Positions 21,932-30,175 of a stretch of 39,344 nucleotides of DNA are shown piece by piece (position 1 is the first letter of the stretch; each line of letters begins with the position of its first letter). The DNA comes from Deltaproteobacteria bacterium (GTDB taxonomy: Bacteria > Myxococcota > Myxococcia > Myxococcales > JAHFDP01). The notes beneath the pieces were generated by a model, which saw only the letters and a list, made by a program, of their open reading frames with translations, was not told the origin of the DNA and did no database searches. Where the stretch lies: the NCBI GenBank assembly GCA_023248955.1, contig JAHFDP010000013.1, positions 1-39,344 on the forward strand. The letters run 5' to 3'. The translations under genes and the position numbers were made by a program.

Positions 21932-23008
21932 TTACGAAGTAGTGCATTGTGATACGTCGGCCAGCGCGGCGCGGTACGCAGCCAATGTGCGCCGGGCCGT
22001 CTTTTCCCACGAAAAGTGGCGCGCATGCTCCATTCCGGCCACGCGCAACGTTTCTCGCTCACTTGATAAAAGCGCAAGTAGCCGTCGAATGGCGTTGGCG
22101 CAGCCTTCGACGTCGTCGGGATCGAAATAGGTCGCCGCGTCGCCGAGCACCTCGGGAATCGAAGCAGCACGGGCGGCGGCCACCGGCGTTCCGCAGGCCA
22201 GCGACTCCAGCGGAGGCAGTCCGAATCCTTCATAGCGCGACGGAAAACAGAATACCGAAGCGGCCCCGTAAAGCAGCGGCAACTCCTCTTTCGGTGCATC
22301 GCGCCAAACGATGGCGCGTGTTGGCGCTGCGAGCGGTTCCACTCCACACAGCACGAGTCCAATGTCATCGGGCAGCCGGCGGTGCGCTTGGATCAGCGTG
22401 GCCACGTTTTTGTGCGGCTTGTCGTTGCCCACGTAAAGCACGAAGCGTTTCGGAAGGCCGCGCCGCGCCCGGAAAGCTTCCAGCGTCGCCGCATCGTGCG
22501 GCCGAAAATCGCTGCTCGCGGCGAGCGGCGTCACGGTGATGTGATCCGCCGAAACGCCCAGTCGCGTGACGAGCTCCTGCTTGGCGAAATGGCTGACGGT
22601 GAGGATTCGCGCGCGCCGCGCCACCGGCCCCACGATCCACTGAAAATAAAGCGCCTGCGCGCGTCCGTAGTACTCCGGAAACGCGAGGTGGTTGGCGTCG
22701 TGCAGCGTGGCGATGAGCCGTTGCCGCCGTAAGAACGGAACCGAAAACGTGGTCGCATGCAAAAGCCGCGCATGGCGCGTTGCGAGTGGCAACTCGATCT
22801 GTTCGAGCGGAGACAAGAATGGCGATCGCGTGCGGGCTATAGAAACGTTGTTCGCGCGCGCGAGCGGTGGCGCGCCAGGGCCCGTGATGAACAGAAACGA
22901 AAGATCGGGCGCCAACGGTGGAATGCGTTCGGCCAGCTCCAGCGCGTAGCGCGCCATGCCCGCGGGCTTGCCATTGGCGACGCGCAGATCGATGGCGATG
23001 TCGATCAT
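21932..23008 (-). CDS. GT4-family glycosyltransferase
   Basis: 358 residues in the GT-B fold. The N-terminal DLRVANGKPAGMARYALEL is the acceptor-side motif, YVGNDKPHKNVATLIQAHR is the conserved RxxK-type region at the domain junction, and the C-terminal FPSRYEGFGLPPLESLACGTPVA carries the catalytic E-x7-E pattern. Likely a mannosyl-like or rhamnosyl-like transferase in exopolysaccharide or O-antigen assembly. It starts 9 bp after the methyltransferase stop, forming a two-gene minus-strand operon divergent from the ligase genes. Confidence 0.9.
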   Translation of the reverse strand: MIDIAIDLRVANGKPAGMARYALELAERIPPLAPDLSFLFITGPGAPPLARANNVSIARTRSPFLSPLEQIELPLATRHARLLHATTFSVPFLRRQRLIATLHDANHLAFPEYYGRAQALYFQWIVGPVARRARILTVSHFAKQELVTRLGVSADHITVTPLAASSDFRPHDAATLEAFRARRGLPKRFVLYVGNDKPHKNVATLIQAHRRLPDDIGLVLCGVEPLAAPTRAIVWRDAPKEELPLLYGAASVFCFPSRYEGFGLPPLESLACGTPVAAARAASIPEVLGDAATYFDPDDVEGCANAIRRLLALLSSERETLRVAGMEHARHFSWEKTARRTLAAYRAALADVSQCTTS

Positions 23009-23017
23009 CGAACCGCT

Positions 23018-23878
23018 TTACGACAGCGAGGCGTGCGCGAAGAGGTTGTCGAGATTGATGGCGCCGAGGGTGAGCCCGTCGAGGAGCGCGGAGGTTTGCG
23101 ACCAGCCATTTTTACCAAACCGCAAGAGCGGATTTCTGCTGCCGGCGACGCTTTGAATCGGCGGTAGGTGGACGAAACGCACCCGCGCAAATCCCGCCTT
23201 GATCAGCACGCGCCGCAGCGTTTTTGTCGAGTAGAGATGAAGATGATCTTTGGCTTCGAGATAGTGCGTGCCCGGCCGCATTCCCTTGAGCGCGCGCTTG
23301 AGCTTGGCCTTCACGAGCTGCACGTCGACGTTCGGCGTGTGAAGAAAAAGAAAACCGTTCTGGCGCAGAAGCGTTCGGATGTGCGTGAGGAGCGCGGCCG
23401 GATCGGCCAAGTGCTCGACCACGTCCCACAACGTGATGGCGTCGAACGATCCAGGCGCGAACCCGGCGTCCTGCAACCGGCCAGCGCGGATGGTGGAAAG
23501 CCCGAGGCGCTTTTGCGCAAAGTCGACGGCAGGCTTCGACATCTCCGAGCCGTGGGCCTCCCATCCGGGGACGCGAGAAGCGTGCTGCACGAAGTATCCG
23601 AGTCCGGCACCCACATCGAGCAGCCGTCCCGTCTTGCCCGCGAGGTAGCGCGCGCAGAAAGCGTCGTACATGGCGCGGTGCGCGTCGTTCCACCAGAACT
23701 GCGTTTCACCCGGATCGATCGGGCCGTCGCCGAAATAGGACGCGTAATTGGGATCGCCCTCGAAGGCTGAGAAGACGTGGCCGCAGCCCGCGCATCGAAA
23801 AATGTCAATTTCGAATTCGCGGAAGACGACGCGGTGTCGCGTGTTCGCGCAGAGGAGACAGGGGCGATCGGTGGGCAT
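23018..23878 (-). CDS. Class I SAM methyltransferase with zinc-ribbon N-terminus
   Basis: 286 residues from ATG 23878; in-frame ATG 23890 and GTG 23902 are alternatives. A Cys-rich zinc ribbon (CLLC, then CAGCGHVF) precedes a methyltransferase domain with SAM motif LLDVGAGLGYFVQHA and post-motif FDAITLWDVVEHL. This architecture is common in polysaccharide gene clusters, where such proteins methylate sugars or glycan ends. It precedes the GT4 gene in the same operon. The actual acceptor is unknown. Confidence 0.85.
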   Translation of the reverse strand: MPTDRPCLLCANTRHRVVFREFEIDIFRCAGCGHVFSAFEGDPNYASYFGDGPIDPGETQFWWNDAHRAMYDAFCARYLAGKTGRLLDVGAGLGYFVQHASRVPGWEAHGSEMSKPAVDFAQKRLGLSTIRAGRLQDAGFAPGSFDAITLWDVVEHLADPAALLTHIRTLLRQNGFLFLHTPNVDVQLVKAKLKRALKGMRPGTHYLEAKDHLHLYSTKTLRRVLIKAGFARVRFVHLPPIQSVAGSRNPLLRFGKNGWSQTSALLDGLTLGAINLDNLFAHASLS

Positions 23879-23950
23879 TCTGGCGCGCATCGGTAACGGC
23901 ACCAGGGTGGCAAGTCAATCTAGTGTGAGCTAGAGCTTCCTGGCGTATGC

Positions 23951-24129
23951 CAAAAGACTTTTCGCCTGATGCGGCGGGCGGTGGCCGCGGCATGACGGGC
24001 GGGCGGGGGCGGCTCGGGCGGCTGCGCAACTCCGCCAGTACGGCGATTGCAGAAAGAGGCAATCGCCGTACTGACGTCAGACAGTGCTCGCTTCGCCCGA
24101 GCCGCCCCCGCCCACCCGTCACGCCGCGG
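23951..24129. repeat. Intergenic inverted-repeat element, copy 3 (in a divergent promoter region)
   Basis: The gap 23879-24218 holds no gene. Arms 23985-24020 and 24094-24129 are inverted copies with 2 mismatches in 36 bp. Nested in the loop is a perfect 15-bp stem (24036-24050 / 24059-24073) with loop AGAAAGAG. The left flank 23954-23980 carries AGACTTTTCGCCTGATGCGG, related to the ends of the elements at 297-590 and 18203-18684. Unlike those it sits between divergent genes, so it cannot be just a terminator. Confidence 0.85.
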
Positions 24130-24190
24130 AGGTTGGTGAGGTGGAATTTCGTCACGGTTTCTTTCTTGTTTCGGCGGGGAAAAGACTTGA

Positions 24191-24196
24191 TAAAAT
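24191..24196 (+). promoter_or_regulatory. Likely -10 element before the polysaccharide membrane-protein gene
   Basis: TAAAAT in an otherwise GC-rich stretch (TTGATAAAATACC), about 23 bp before the TTG start at 24219. The nearest -35-like TTGTTT is 19 bp upstream, longer than ideal. Confidence 0.35.
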
Positions 24197-24218
24197 ACCA
24201 TGTGATCGGATTTCGCCG

Positions 24219-24776
24219 TTGCTAGTCCGCTCCCTCCTCTTGTCGCGCCGGGTTACCGACGTCGTTTGCGCGACGGCACTCGCGCTCGCCGGTCTCTCGC
24301 TGATCTCGGCGCCACGTGGCGTGGCTGTTCTAGCGCTGGTGACTGCGATTGCCGCGCTGGTCGTACGTGTTGCGCCGGTGGGATCTTTCGCAGCGAGCAG
24401 CGCGGCGGTGGCGATTGGTCAGTGGGGACTTGGTGCGCCGAGTCGGCTCGCTGGCGTTGCGGTGGCTGGTCTGCTGCTCCTCGTTTGGAGCTGGCGCGAG
24501 GAACGTCGCGGCTGGCTCGCTCCCGCGCGTTGGGCCGTTGTTGGTGCCGCCGTCGCCGCGGTGGTGGTCTACCCGCTGGCGCGCGCCGCAACGATCGGTA
24601 CGTCCTATGGCCCTTTGCGCGGCGAGGCGTGGCGACCTTGGGCCGTTCCGGTCTGGGCAATTTTTGTTTTGGCGCTCGATCCATTTTGCGCGGCGAAGCA
24701 GTCGGCCCCGCGCATCCTTGGGCTTTGTGCGCTGGTGATTGGCGCGGCGGTGCGGTTGCTGGGGATGCACGGGTGA
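24219..24776 (+). CDS. Hypothetical polytopic membrane protein
   Basis: 185 residues from TTG 24219; no ATG or GTG fits. It is almost entirely hydrophobic, with about five or six membrane segments (VVCATALALAGLSLI, GVAVLALVTAIAALVV, WAVVGAAVAAVVVYPLA, VWAIFVLALDPF). I do not recognise the family. Its stop overlaps the start of the O-antigen ligase-like gene (GTGA), so the two are translated together and it probably works in the same membrane step of polysaccharide assembly. Confidence 0.65.
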   Translation: MLVRSLLLSRRVTDVVCATALALAGLSLISAPRGVAVLALVTAIAALVVRVAPVGSFAASSAAVAIGQWGLGAPSRLAGVAVAGLLLLVWSWREERRGWLAPARWAVVGAAVAAVVVYPLARAATIGTSYGPLRGEAWRPWAVPVWAIFVLALDPFCAAKQSAPRILGLCALVIGAAVRLLGMHG

Positions 24777-26023
24777 CGCGTGGGTTGTGTCGGCGCCTGG
24801 TTTTTTTCTGTGCCGGCGCATTCGCGTTTTTTCTTCCCGTGTCCATTTTCGGTGAACAGGTTTCGCTGATTGCGCTTGGTGTGGCGCTCGTGGTTGCGCT
24901 GGTGCACGCGCGCACACCGTTGCGGCCGCTGGCTTTCGACGCTCCCGTTTTGCTTTACATGGTGGCCGCTGCAACTTCGGTGATCGCGTCACCGCTCGGA
25001 CTTGCGTTGTCGCCGCAGGCTTTTTTTTTCCGCACGGCGGCGGCCTACTTTTTGTGCTCGCGCGCGCTCGTTTTCGATGGAATGGACGACGTGGAATTGC
25101 GCGCCGCTTGGGCCGTTGGACTGTGTGCGGTTACCGCGGCTGCCGCGGGTGTGCTGGCGCTCGTGCAATTTCGCTCGGGATTCGATTTGCTCGCTGCGAT
25201 CCATTTGCGCGCCCCGATTCAGTCGGAGGCACCAGGTTTTCCAGGGCGCTTTGCGGCGATCGGATTTTTTCATTCACGCTTGGCCTTTGCGCACATGCTT
25301 CTGGTTCCGGCTGGATTGCTCGGTGGCGTGGTGACCCTGTGGCGCGGATCGCGTGCACGGCGAGCCATCGTTGCTGCCGCGCTTCTTCTCGTGTTGTGCG
25401 GTCTCGCGCTTTCGTTTGGGCGCATGGCGTGGATTGGTCTTGCCCTCGGCGTTGCTGTCGCGCTTCTCATCGTTGGTGGAACGCGCGCACGTGTTGTCGT
25501 TGCTGCGGCGGGCGCGCTCGCGCTCTGTTCACTCGCGCTACCCGCGGTTCGCGCGCGCGTTCATTCGCTCGGTGAAATCGGAAGCGTGCAGGCGCGCGGC
25601 TACGTCTGGTCGCGCGCGGCCGAGGTGATTTCCGAATATCCGCTGACGGGTACCGGTGCGGGAAGTTACCGCCGCGCACTCGACCCGCTGGTGGAAGCGG
25701 CGGGACCTTGTCCGGGTTTCATTCTCGCTTGGTGTCACAACACGTTCTGGACTTTGCTCGCGGAGAACGGACCGCTGGCGCTCACCGCGTGGCTCTGGCT
25801 GTGGGGCGCTTTTTTCGTGGCGCCGTGGCGCGCGTTTCGTGGGCACGCACCGGGATCGCTTTCGCGCGCACTGGCCGTCGGTGCCGTCGCCGCGGGTGTG
25901 GCCATCACCGTGGTGTCGCTCATGCACGATATTGTCGTCGATGGCCGCGCCAGCTACGCCGCGTTCGCGCTCTGCGGGTTGGTGGCTGCGCTCGAGGAAT
26001 CTGCTACAAGGCGCGCCGCATGA
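24773..26023 (+). CDS. O-antigen ligase / Wzy-like polytopic membrane protein
   Basis: 416 residues, about ten or more membrane segments. The Wzy_C/WaaL-type periplasmic loop is seen around RGYVWSRAAEVISEYPLTG and CHNTFWTLLAENGPLAL, including the family's H-N-x-(F/Y) site. It should join polymerised glycan to lipid A-core or polymerise repeat units; which one cannot be told. GTG 24773 overlaps the preceding stop by 4 bp. A second, unlike ligase-family protein lies at 27940 on the other strand. Its stop overlaps the next ATG by 4 bp. Confidence 0.85.
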   Translation: MTRGLCRRLVFFCAGAFAFFLPVSIFGEQVSLIALGVALVVALVHARTPLRPLAFDAPVLLYMVAAATSVIASPLGLALSPQAFFFRTAAAYFLCSRALVFDGMDDVELRAAWAVGLCAVTAAAAGVLALVQFRSGFDLLAAIHLRAPIQSEAPGFPGRFAAIGFFHSRLAFAHMLLVPAGLLGGVVTLWRGSRARRAIVAAALLLVLCGLALSFGRMAWIGLALGVAVALLIVGGTRARVVVAAAGALALCSLALPAVRARVHSLGEIGSVQARGYVWSRAAEVISEYPLTGTGAGSYRRALDPLVEAAGPCPGFILAWCHNTFWTLLAENGPLALTAWLWLWGAFFVAPWRAFRGHAPGSLSRALAVGAVAAGVAITVVSLMHDIVVDGRASYAAFALCGLVAALEESATRRAA

Positions 26024-26862
26024 ACGTGGTGACCAAATCGGCGTCGGTGCTGACACAGAACCCGCTGCTCTTTTCGAAAATCGTCGCGGCGCGCTTGCGT
26101 TGTCTCTTGCCCGCGCCGCGCGTGTTGGTGCGAAAAACCATTCGTGGTGTTGACTTCGAATTCGATCCAGCCTTCTCGCCGTTCACCGAGTTGATGTTTC
26201 GCGAAGCGTACGAAGTCACCACCGTGGAAGCGATGCGGCGTCTGCTCAGGCCCGGCGACACGTTCATCGACGTCGGCGCGAACATCGGATTTTTATCGGC
26301 GATGGGTGCGGGTCTCGTGGGCCAGACGGGGCAAGTTCACGCGTTCGAGCCGGTGCCGCGTTACTTCAAGAGCGTACAGCGCCTCGCGGAATTGAATTCC
26401 GGTCGCGTGATTGTGACCAACCACTGCGCGCTGGGCGATCGCGTCGGTACCGCGCCGATGGACGTGACCGCGTCGTCCAACATCGGCTGGAACACGATGG
26501 TGCAGGGCACGATGGATCAGGCCGAGCGCAAGGAGACGATCGACGTTCCGGTGCTGCGGCTTGACGCTTACATCGAGGAAAAAAAGCTCGCACGCATTGC
26601 GCTGATCAAGATCGACACCGAGGGATTCGAGTTTCCAGTGTTGCGTGGACTCTCCGGATACTTCGAAAAAAATCCGAGCGCCAAGACCACCATTCTTTGT
26701 GAGATCGCGCCGTACGTTTATCCGCGGCTGGGAACATCGCTCGACGAATTGCAGCGCGTGATGCGCGGCTATGGTTACCGCGCGCACAGCCTCGTGGCGA
26801 TGGGTCGCGAAGTCGATCTCACGCGGCTCACCGAAACGAGCAACGTGCTTTTTCTGCGTTAG
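26020..26862 (+). CDS. FkbM-family methyltransferase
   Basis: 280 residues. The SAM-binding motif is FIDVGANIGFLSAMG, followed by QVHAFEPVPRYF; the conserved IDTEGFEFPVLRG of the FkbM family follows. Such enzymes O-methylate sugars in glycans or natural products; here a role in capping or decorating the surface glycan is inferred from its position after the ligase-like gene. The ATG overlaps the previous stop (ATGA). Its TAG stop is also the first three bases of the inverted repeat at 26860. Confidence 0.88.
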   Translation: MNVVTKSASVLTQNPLLFSKIVAARLRCLLPAPRVLVRKTIRGVDFEFDPAFSPFTELMFREAYEVTTVEAMRRLLRPGDTFIDVGANIGFLSAMGAGLVGQTGQVHAFEPVPRYFKSVQRLAELNSGRVIVTNHCALGDRVGTAPMDVTASSNIGWNTMVQGTMDQAERKETIDVPVLRLDAYIEEKKLARIALIKIDTEGFEFPVLRGLSGYFEKNPSAKTTILCEIAPYVYPRLGTSLDELQRVMRGYGYRAHSLVAMGREVDLTRLTETSNVLFLR

Positions 26863-27040
26863 AGCGGTTTTCATTTGCGTCGATCCGCTGCAACGCACGA
26901 TCGCCGGTCGAAAACGACGGGCTCGCCGCTGCGCTGCTCGACGCACCAGAAGTGCGCCTGCGCTGCTCGCTCCTCTCGCGCCGTTTTCGCCTCGGCGCTC
27001 GCGTGTTTCGCCAGGCTCAACGCAAATGAAAACCGCTCTA
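26860..27040. repeat. MITE-like element with 21-bp terminal inverted repeats
   Basis: Perfect 21-bp arms, 26860-26880 and 27020-27040, beginning TAGAGCGGTTTTCATTTGCG. The interior keeps weaker dyad symmetry (GGTCGAAAACGACGG against CGCGCCGTTTTCGCC). The TAG at each end is the stop codon of the flanking convergent genes (FkbM on plus, GT2 on minus). It carries no open frame of its own. Confidence 0.9.
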
Positions 27041-27943
27041 GCTCGCGTCCGTCTTTTCTCGCGTCAACGCAATTCCCGCCGCCGTGCCGCGCGCCATGGC
27101 GCTGGTGCCCTCGACCAGCAGGCGTGGCGTGAGCTCACCGTTTCGCCACGGATAGACGACCGCGTATTTCATCCAGGTGATGCCGAGAAAAATCGGCAGT
27201 CCGACGCGCCGAAAGTTCTTCAAAAAAAAGAGCGTCTCGTTGCGATAAACCTCGGGACGCTGTGCGTAACGTGGCACGCGGCAGCCGCCGGATCCGACCG
27301 CGAGATGAACGAGCCGCGCTTCGGGATCGAAGATCACGCCGCCGAATCGCGCGTGCAGACGCAGGTAGAAGTCCGACTCTTCGCGCAGCGCGATTCCGGC
27401 GCCGAAGCGTTCGTCGAATCCGCCGATGGCGTTGTAACTGCGCTTGCGCACGGAGAGGTTGCCGCCGCCACCCACGCGAATGCGCGCGCGCTTGTCGTAG
27501 TCGAGGTTGGTGCGATCGCGGCCATACCAGCTGAACTCGCCAACGACGTCGCCCTTCGAACCCGGCCAGCGCACGTCGGTGATGCGGCCCGCGACGGCGT
27601 GGACGCAAGCATCCGCGAAGTTGGCGAGGTGCGCGGCGAGCCATCCCTTGGGAAGCTGCACGTCGTCGTCGATGAAGAGCACGATCTCGCCGCGCGCTTC
27701 GCGGGTGCCGACGTTGCGCGCGCGCGGCAAATTCGGTGGCGTCGTGGTGACGATGCGTACGCGATCGTCGCCTTGCGCGGCGATGAACGCGGCGGTTGTC
27801 GGCGAGCCTTCCGGCGTCTGATCGACGATGATCACCTCGAAGGCATCGTCGACTTCTTGCGCGAGAAGTTGCCGCACGGTCTCCACGAGTGTCTCGTCGC
27901 GGCGGTAGGTCGGTACGATGACGCTGGCGTAGGGGCCGGTCAT
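27038..27943 (-). CDS. GT2-family glycosyltransferase
   Basis: 301 residues of the GT-A fold. The start ASVIVPTYRRDETLVETV and LFIDDDVQLP (DxD-type metal site) are typical, with FGAGIALREESDFYLRL as the catalytic-base region (ED motif) and a C-terminal hydrophobic, amphipathic stretch. It transfers a sugar from a nucleotide donor in repeat-unit assembly. Last gene of the minus-strand operon running from thiO; its ATG overlaps the ligase-like stop (ATGA). The final TAG lies in the terminal repeat of the palindromic element. Confidence 0.9.
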   Translation of the reverse strand: MTGPYASVIVPTYRRDETLVETVRQLLAQEVDDAFEVIIVDQTPEGSPTTAAFIAAQGDDRVRIVTTTPPNLPRARNVGTREARGEIVLFIDDDVQLPKGWLAAHLANFADACVHAVAGRITDVRWPGSKGDVVGEFSWYGRDRTNLDYDKRARIRVGGGGNLSVRKRSYNAIGGFDERFGAGIALREESDFYLRLHARFGGVIFDPEARLVHLAVGSGGCRVPRYAQRPEVYRNETLFFLKNFRRVGLPIFLGITWMKYAVVYPWRNGELTPRLLVEGTSAMARGTAAGIALTREKTDAS

Positions 27944-29307
27944 ACGGTCTCCGGACAGAGCAGCGGCGCGCGAAGAAAAAAGGCCAGCGCCACGCCGTAA
28001 AATTCGAATTTCCAATTGCTGGCTGCGGTGAGAACCAGAAGTAGCGTGACAGCGGAGGCGACGAGCGCGCTGTGCCCCGGGCCGCGTGCTTCGCTCAAGC
28101 GGCGAACCACCGCGAAGGCCACCGCGGCCAGGCCAGCGACGAGCAGCAGCCCGCCTTCGGCCACGGCTTCGGCGTAAGCGTTTTGGATCGTGGTGTGATC
28201 GCCGAGCCACGGAAATTGCGCTTTCATGTCACCGCGCAAGTGAAGGGGATAGAGCCCAGGCCCGATGCCGAAGAGGGCGTTCTCCAGAAAAAGATCGCCG
28301 GCGCGTCGCACGTGAGCCGCGTGTTCTGAGAGCGAACCTGAGTTGGGATCGAAGGGTTTGAAGACCACCTGCAAGGCGATGTCGCGCGCGGCGGGAGAGA
28401 TTGTTAGCGCCGAGGTGGTGACCACCACGACGCCGACGGCCGCCGCGACGAGCAGGGCGGGGCGTCGTTTCCAGAGGAGAACGGCGCCCGCGGCCACCGC
28501 GCCGTACCAGCCGCTGGTGGAGAAGGTGGCCACGAACGTGAGCGCCTGCACACTGAGGAGAAAAAGCGCCAGCGACGATTTTGTTCGCGCGTACAACCAG
28601 CCGCTCACGCCGAGCGCGACGGTCAAGTAGGCGGCGAGCTCGCCTGGTTCGCCGAGTGGACCTGCCGCGCGCAGTACGGGCGTCCCACCGAAGTATTGCT
28701 GGTAGCTGGCCACGTGCTCCCACTGTGGGAGCACCGAGATGTGCGCGGCGAAGAAGGCGATTTGCAAAAGTCCGTAGAGAGCGGCGGCGGTCGCGCTCAG
28801 CGCAAACGTCCAACCCAACGCGCGTTCGGCGCGAAAAGTATCGATGGCGCGCGCGACGGAAAGGTAGGCGCACATCGCCGTGAGAAGACGGAACAGCTCG
28901 CGCGAAGCGCGGCCGATATCGAGATCGTCGTGGGCGACGAGCGAAACCAGCGTGGCCAAGAGGTAGGCGAACGCGAGAAGACCCAGCGCGGCCGTCGCGC
29001 GACGGTCGAGCGCGCGAAGGCGCCGCGGAGGCCAGATTCCTACGAAGGCCAGAGACGCGGCGAGAAACGCGGCTGGGTTGACCATGCGGTGCGCGAGCTC
29101 GAAGCGGAGCAGAAACGTCAGCGGAAGGACCGCCACCAACAGCAGCGTTCCGAGAAGCGGCCAGGTGATGGCCAGCGCCAGCGCGACGATGATTGCCGCG
29201 GGGCCCGGCGCGCCGACTGCGATGCAGGCGGCAAAGGCCAGCGCGGCCAACGCTCCCGCGCGTTGTCGCCACGGAGCGACGGATGCTTCATCATGCAAAG
29301 TCATCAT
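27940..29307 (-). CDS. O-antigen ligase/polymerase-like membrane protein
   Basis: 455 residues with about twelve membrane segments. The periplasmic Wzy_C-type loop is seen at LFGIGPGLYPLHL and TTIQNAYAEAVAEGGLLL. It lies between Wzz-like and GT2 genes, so a Wzy polymerase role is likeliest. It is not close in sequence to the protein at 24773. The start is MM (29307 or 29304). It begins 13 bp after the Wzz-like stop. Confidence 0.83.
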   Translation of the reverse strand: MMTLHDEASVAPWRQRAGALAALAFAACIAVGAPGPAAIIVALALAITWPLLGTLLLVAVLPLTFLLRFELAHRMVNPAAFLAASLAFVGIWPPRRLRALDRRATAALGLLAFAYLLATLVSLVAHDDLDIGRASRELFRLLTAMCAYLSVARAIDTFRAERALGWTFALSATAAALYGLLQIAFFAAHISVLPQWEHVASYQQYFGGTPVLRAAGPLGEPGELAAYLTVALGVSGWLYARTKSSLALFLLSVQALTFVATFSTSGWYGAVAAGAVLLWKRRPALLVAAAVGVVVVTTSALTISPAARDIALQVVFKPFDPNSGSLSEHAAHVRRAGDLFLENALFGIGPGLYPLHLRGDMKAQFPWLGDHTTIQNAYAEAVAEGGLLLVAGLAAVAFAVVRRLSEARGPGHSALVASAVTLLLVLTAASNWKFEFYGVALAFFLRAPLLCPETV

Positions 29308-29320
29308 GTCAAAGTTGCGC

Positions 29321-30118
29321 CTAGCCGCGCGTTGCCGAGCGCCTTCGTCTACTGGTCGCGGCGAGGGCGAGTCCGACGGCGAGTCCAGCGAACGCGCCGC
29401 GCGCCGCCCGCCGCTCAGGGTGCGGAACTTCGATGTAGGTGCCGTCGAGCACTTTCGGTTCGCTCCAGACCGAGGACGTGTGGAGGCGCGCGATGGTGTC
29501 GATGTACGTCGGGAGCAGATGCGCCTGCTGAGCGCCGACCGTGTTGCGCGCGAGCTCGGTGATGGCCGCGTCGCGCGGATCTTTCGATGCGGGTGTCAGC
29601 GGTTGATCCAACACACTGGCCGCGCGTACCAGCGCCTCTTCGACTTTGGCGCGGCCCTGTTCGTAAGCGATCTTTTCCTCGGCCACGAGGCGCGCCGAGA
29701 GTGTGTCACAGAGATGGCGCACCATGTCCCCGTCGGGGCCGGCAATGCTCAAGCGGACGAGGTTGGTATCTCGAATGTATTCCGCGTCGAGATCATAGCG
29801 CCGAAGTTGGTCGATCCAGGCTTCGCCGCGACCCTTGGGATCGGCGCGCAGTGCGGCCTCCACGAACGGCCGGTTGAGCATGCGTTCGCGTACCTGGCGG
29901 CCGGTGTCGACAGGGCGGTCGCTGAGCGCGCCGAACTGCACCAGGACTTCGCCCTTGGTGTTCGTTGCCGAGAGCCAGCCCGCGGCGGCGCCGAGTGCGA
30001 CGCCGATCGCGGCGGCCGCGAGGAGCGTGGGCCAACGCGTGATTTGGAACGAGAGCCAGTCGAGGAGATCGAAGGCCTCCGACGGGCGTGCGGTCGGTGC
30101 ATCAAGGGATTGCAGCAT
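29321..30118 (-). CDS. Wzz-like chain-length regulator / polysaccharide co-polymerase (no kinase domain)
   Basis: 265 residues. An N-terminal membrane segment (TLLAAAAIGVALGAAAGWLS) and a second near the C-terminus (GAFAGLAVGLALAATS) flank a helical periplasmic part. The Pro-rich HPERRAARG lies just before the second one, as in Wzz-type proteins. It would set glycan length together with the adjacent polymerase. ATG 30118 was chosen; a GTG at 30157 adds 13 residues. It is 57 bp from the flippase stop. Confidence 0.75.
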   Translation of the reverse strand: MLQSLDAPTARPSEAFDLLDWLSFQITRWPTLLAAAAIGVALGAAAGWLSATNTKGEVLVQFGALSDRPVDTGRQVRERMLNRPFVEAALRADPKGRGEAWIDQLRRYDLDAEYIRDTNLVRLSIAGPDGDMVRHLCDTLSARLVAEEKIAYEQGRAKVEEALVRAASVLDQPLTPASKDPRDAAITELARNTVGAQQAHLLPTYIDTIARLHTSSVWSEPKVLDGTYIEVPHPERRAARGAFAGLAVGLALAATSRRRRSATRG

Positions 30119-30175
30119 GGCGGCGGCGAATAGCACGCGGCTGGTATGGCGCGCCACGGCTCAGCGCGCGCGAGG

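Noticed and set aside
24253-24992. 220-residue frames on the minus strand in the polysaccharide region
   Set aside because: Arg-rich, no motif; complementary to a membrane-protein gene with typical hydrophobic segments.
29321-30118. Wzc-type tyrosine kinase
   Set aside because: The Walker motifs and Tyr-rich tail of the cytoplasmic kinase part are missing; only the membrane/periplasmic part is present.
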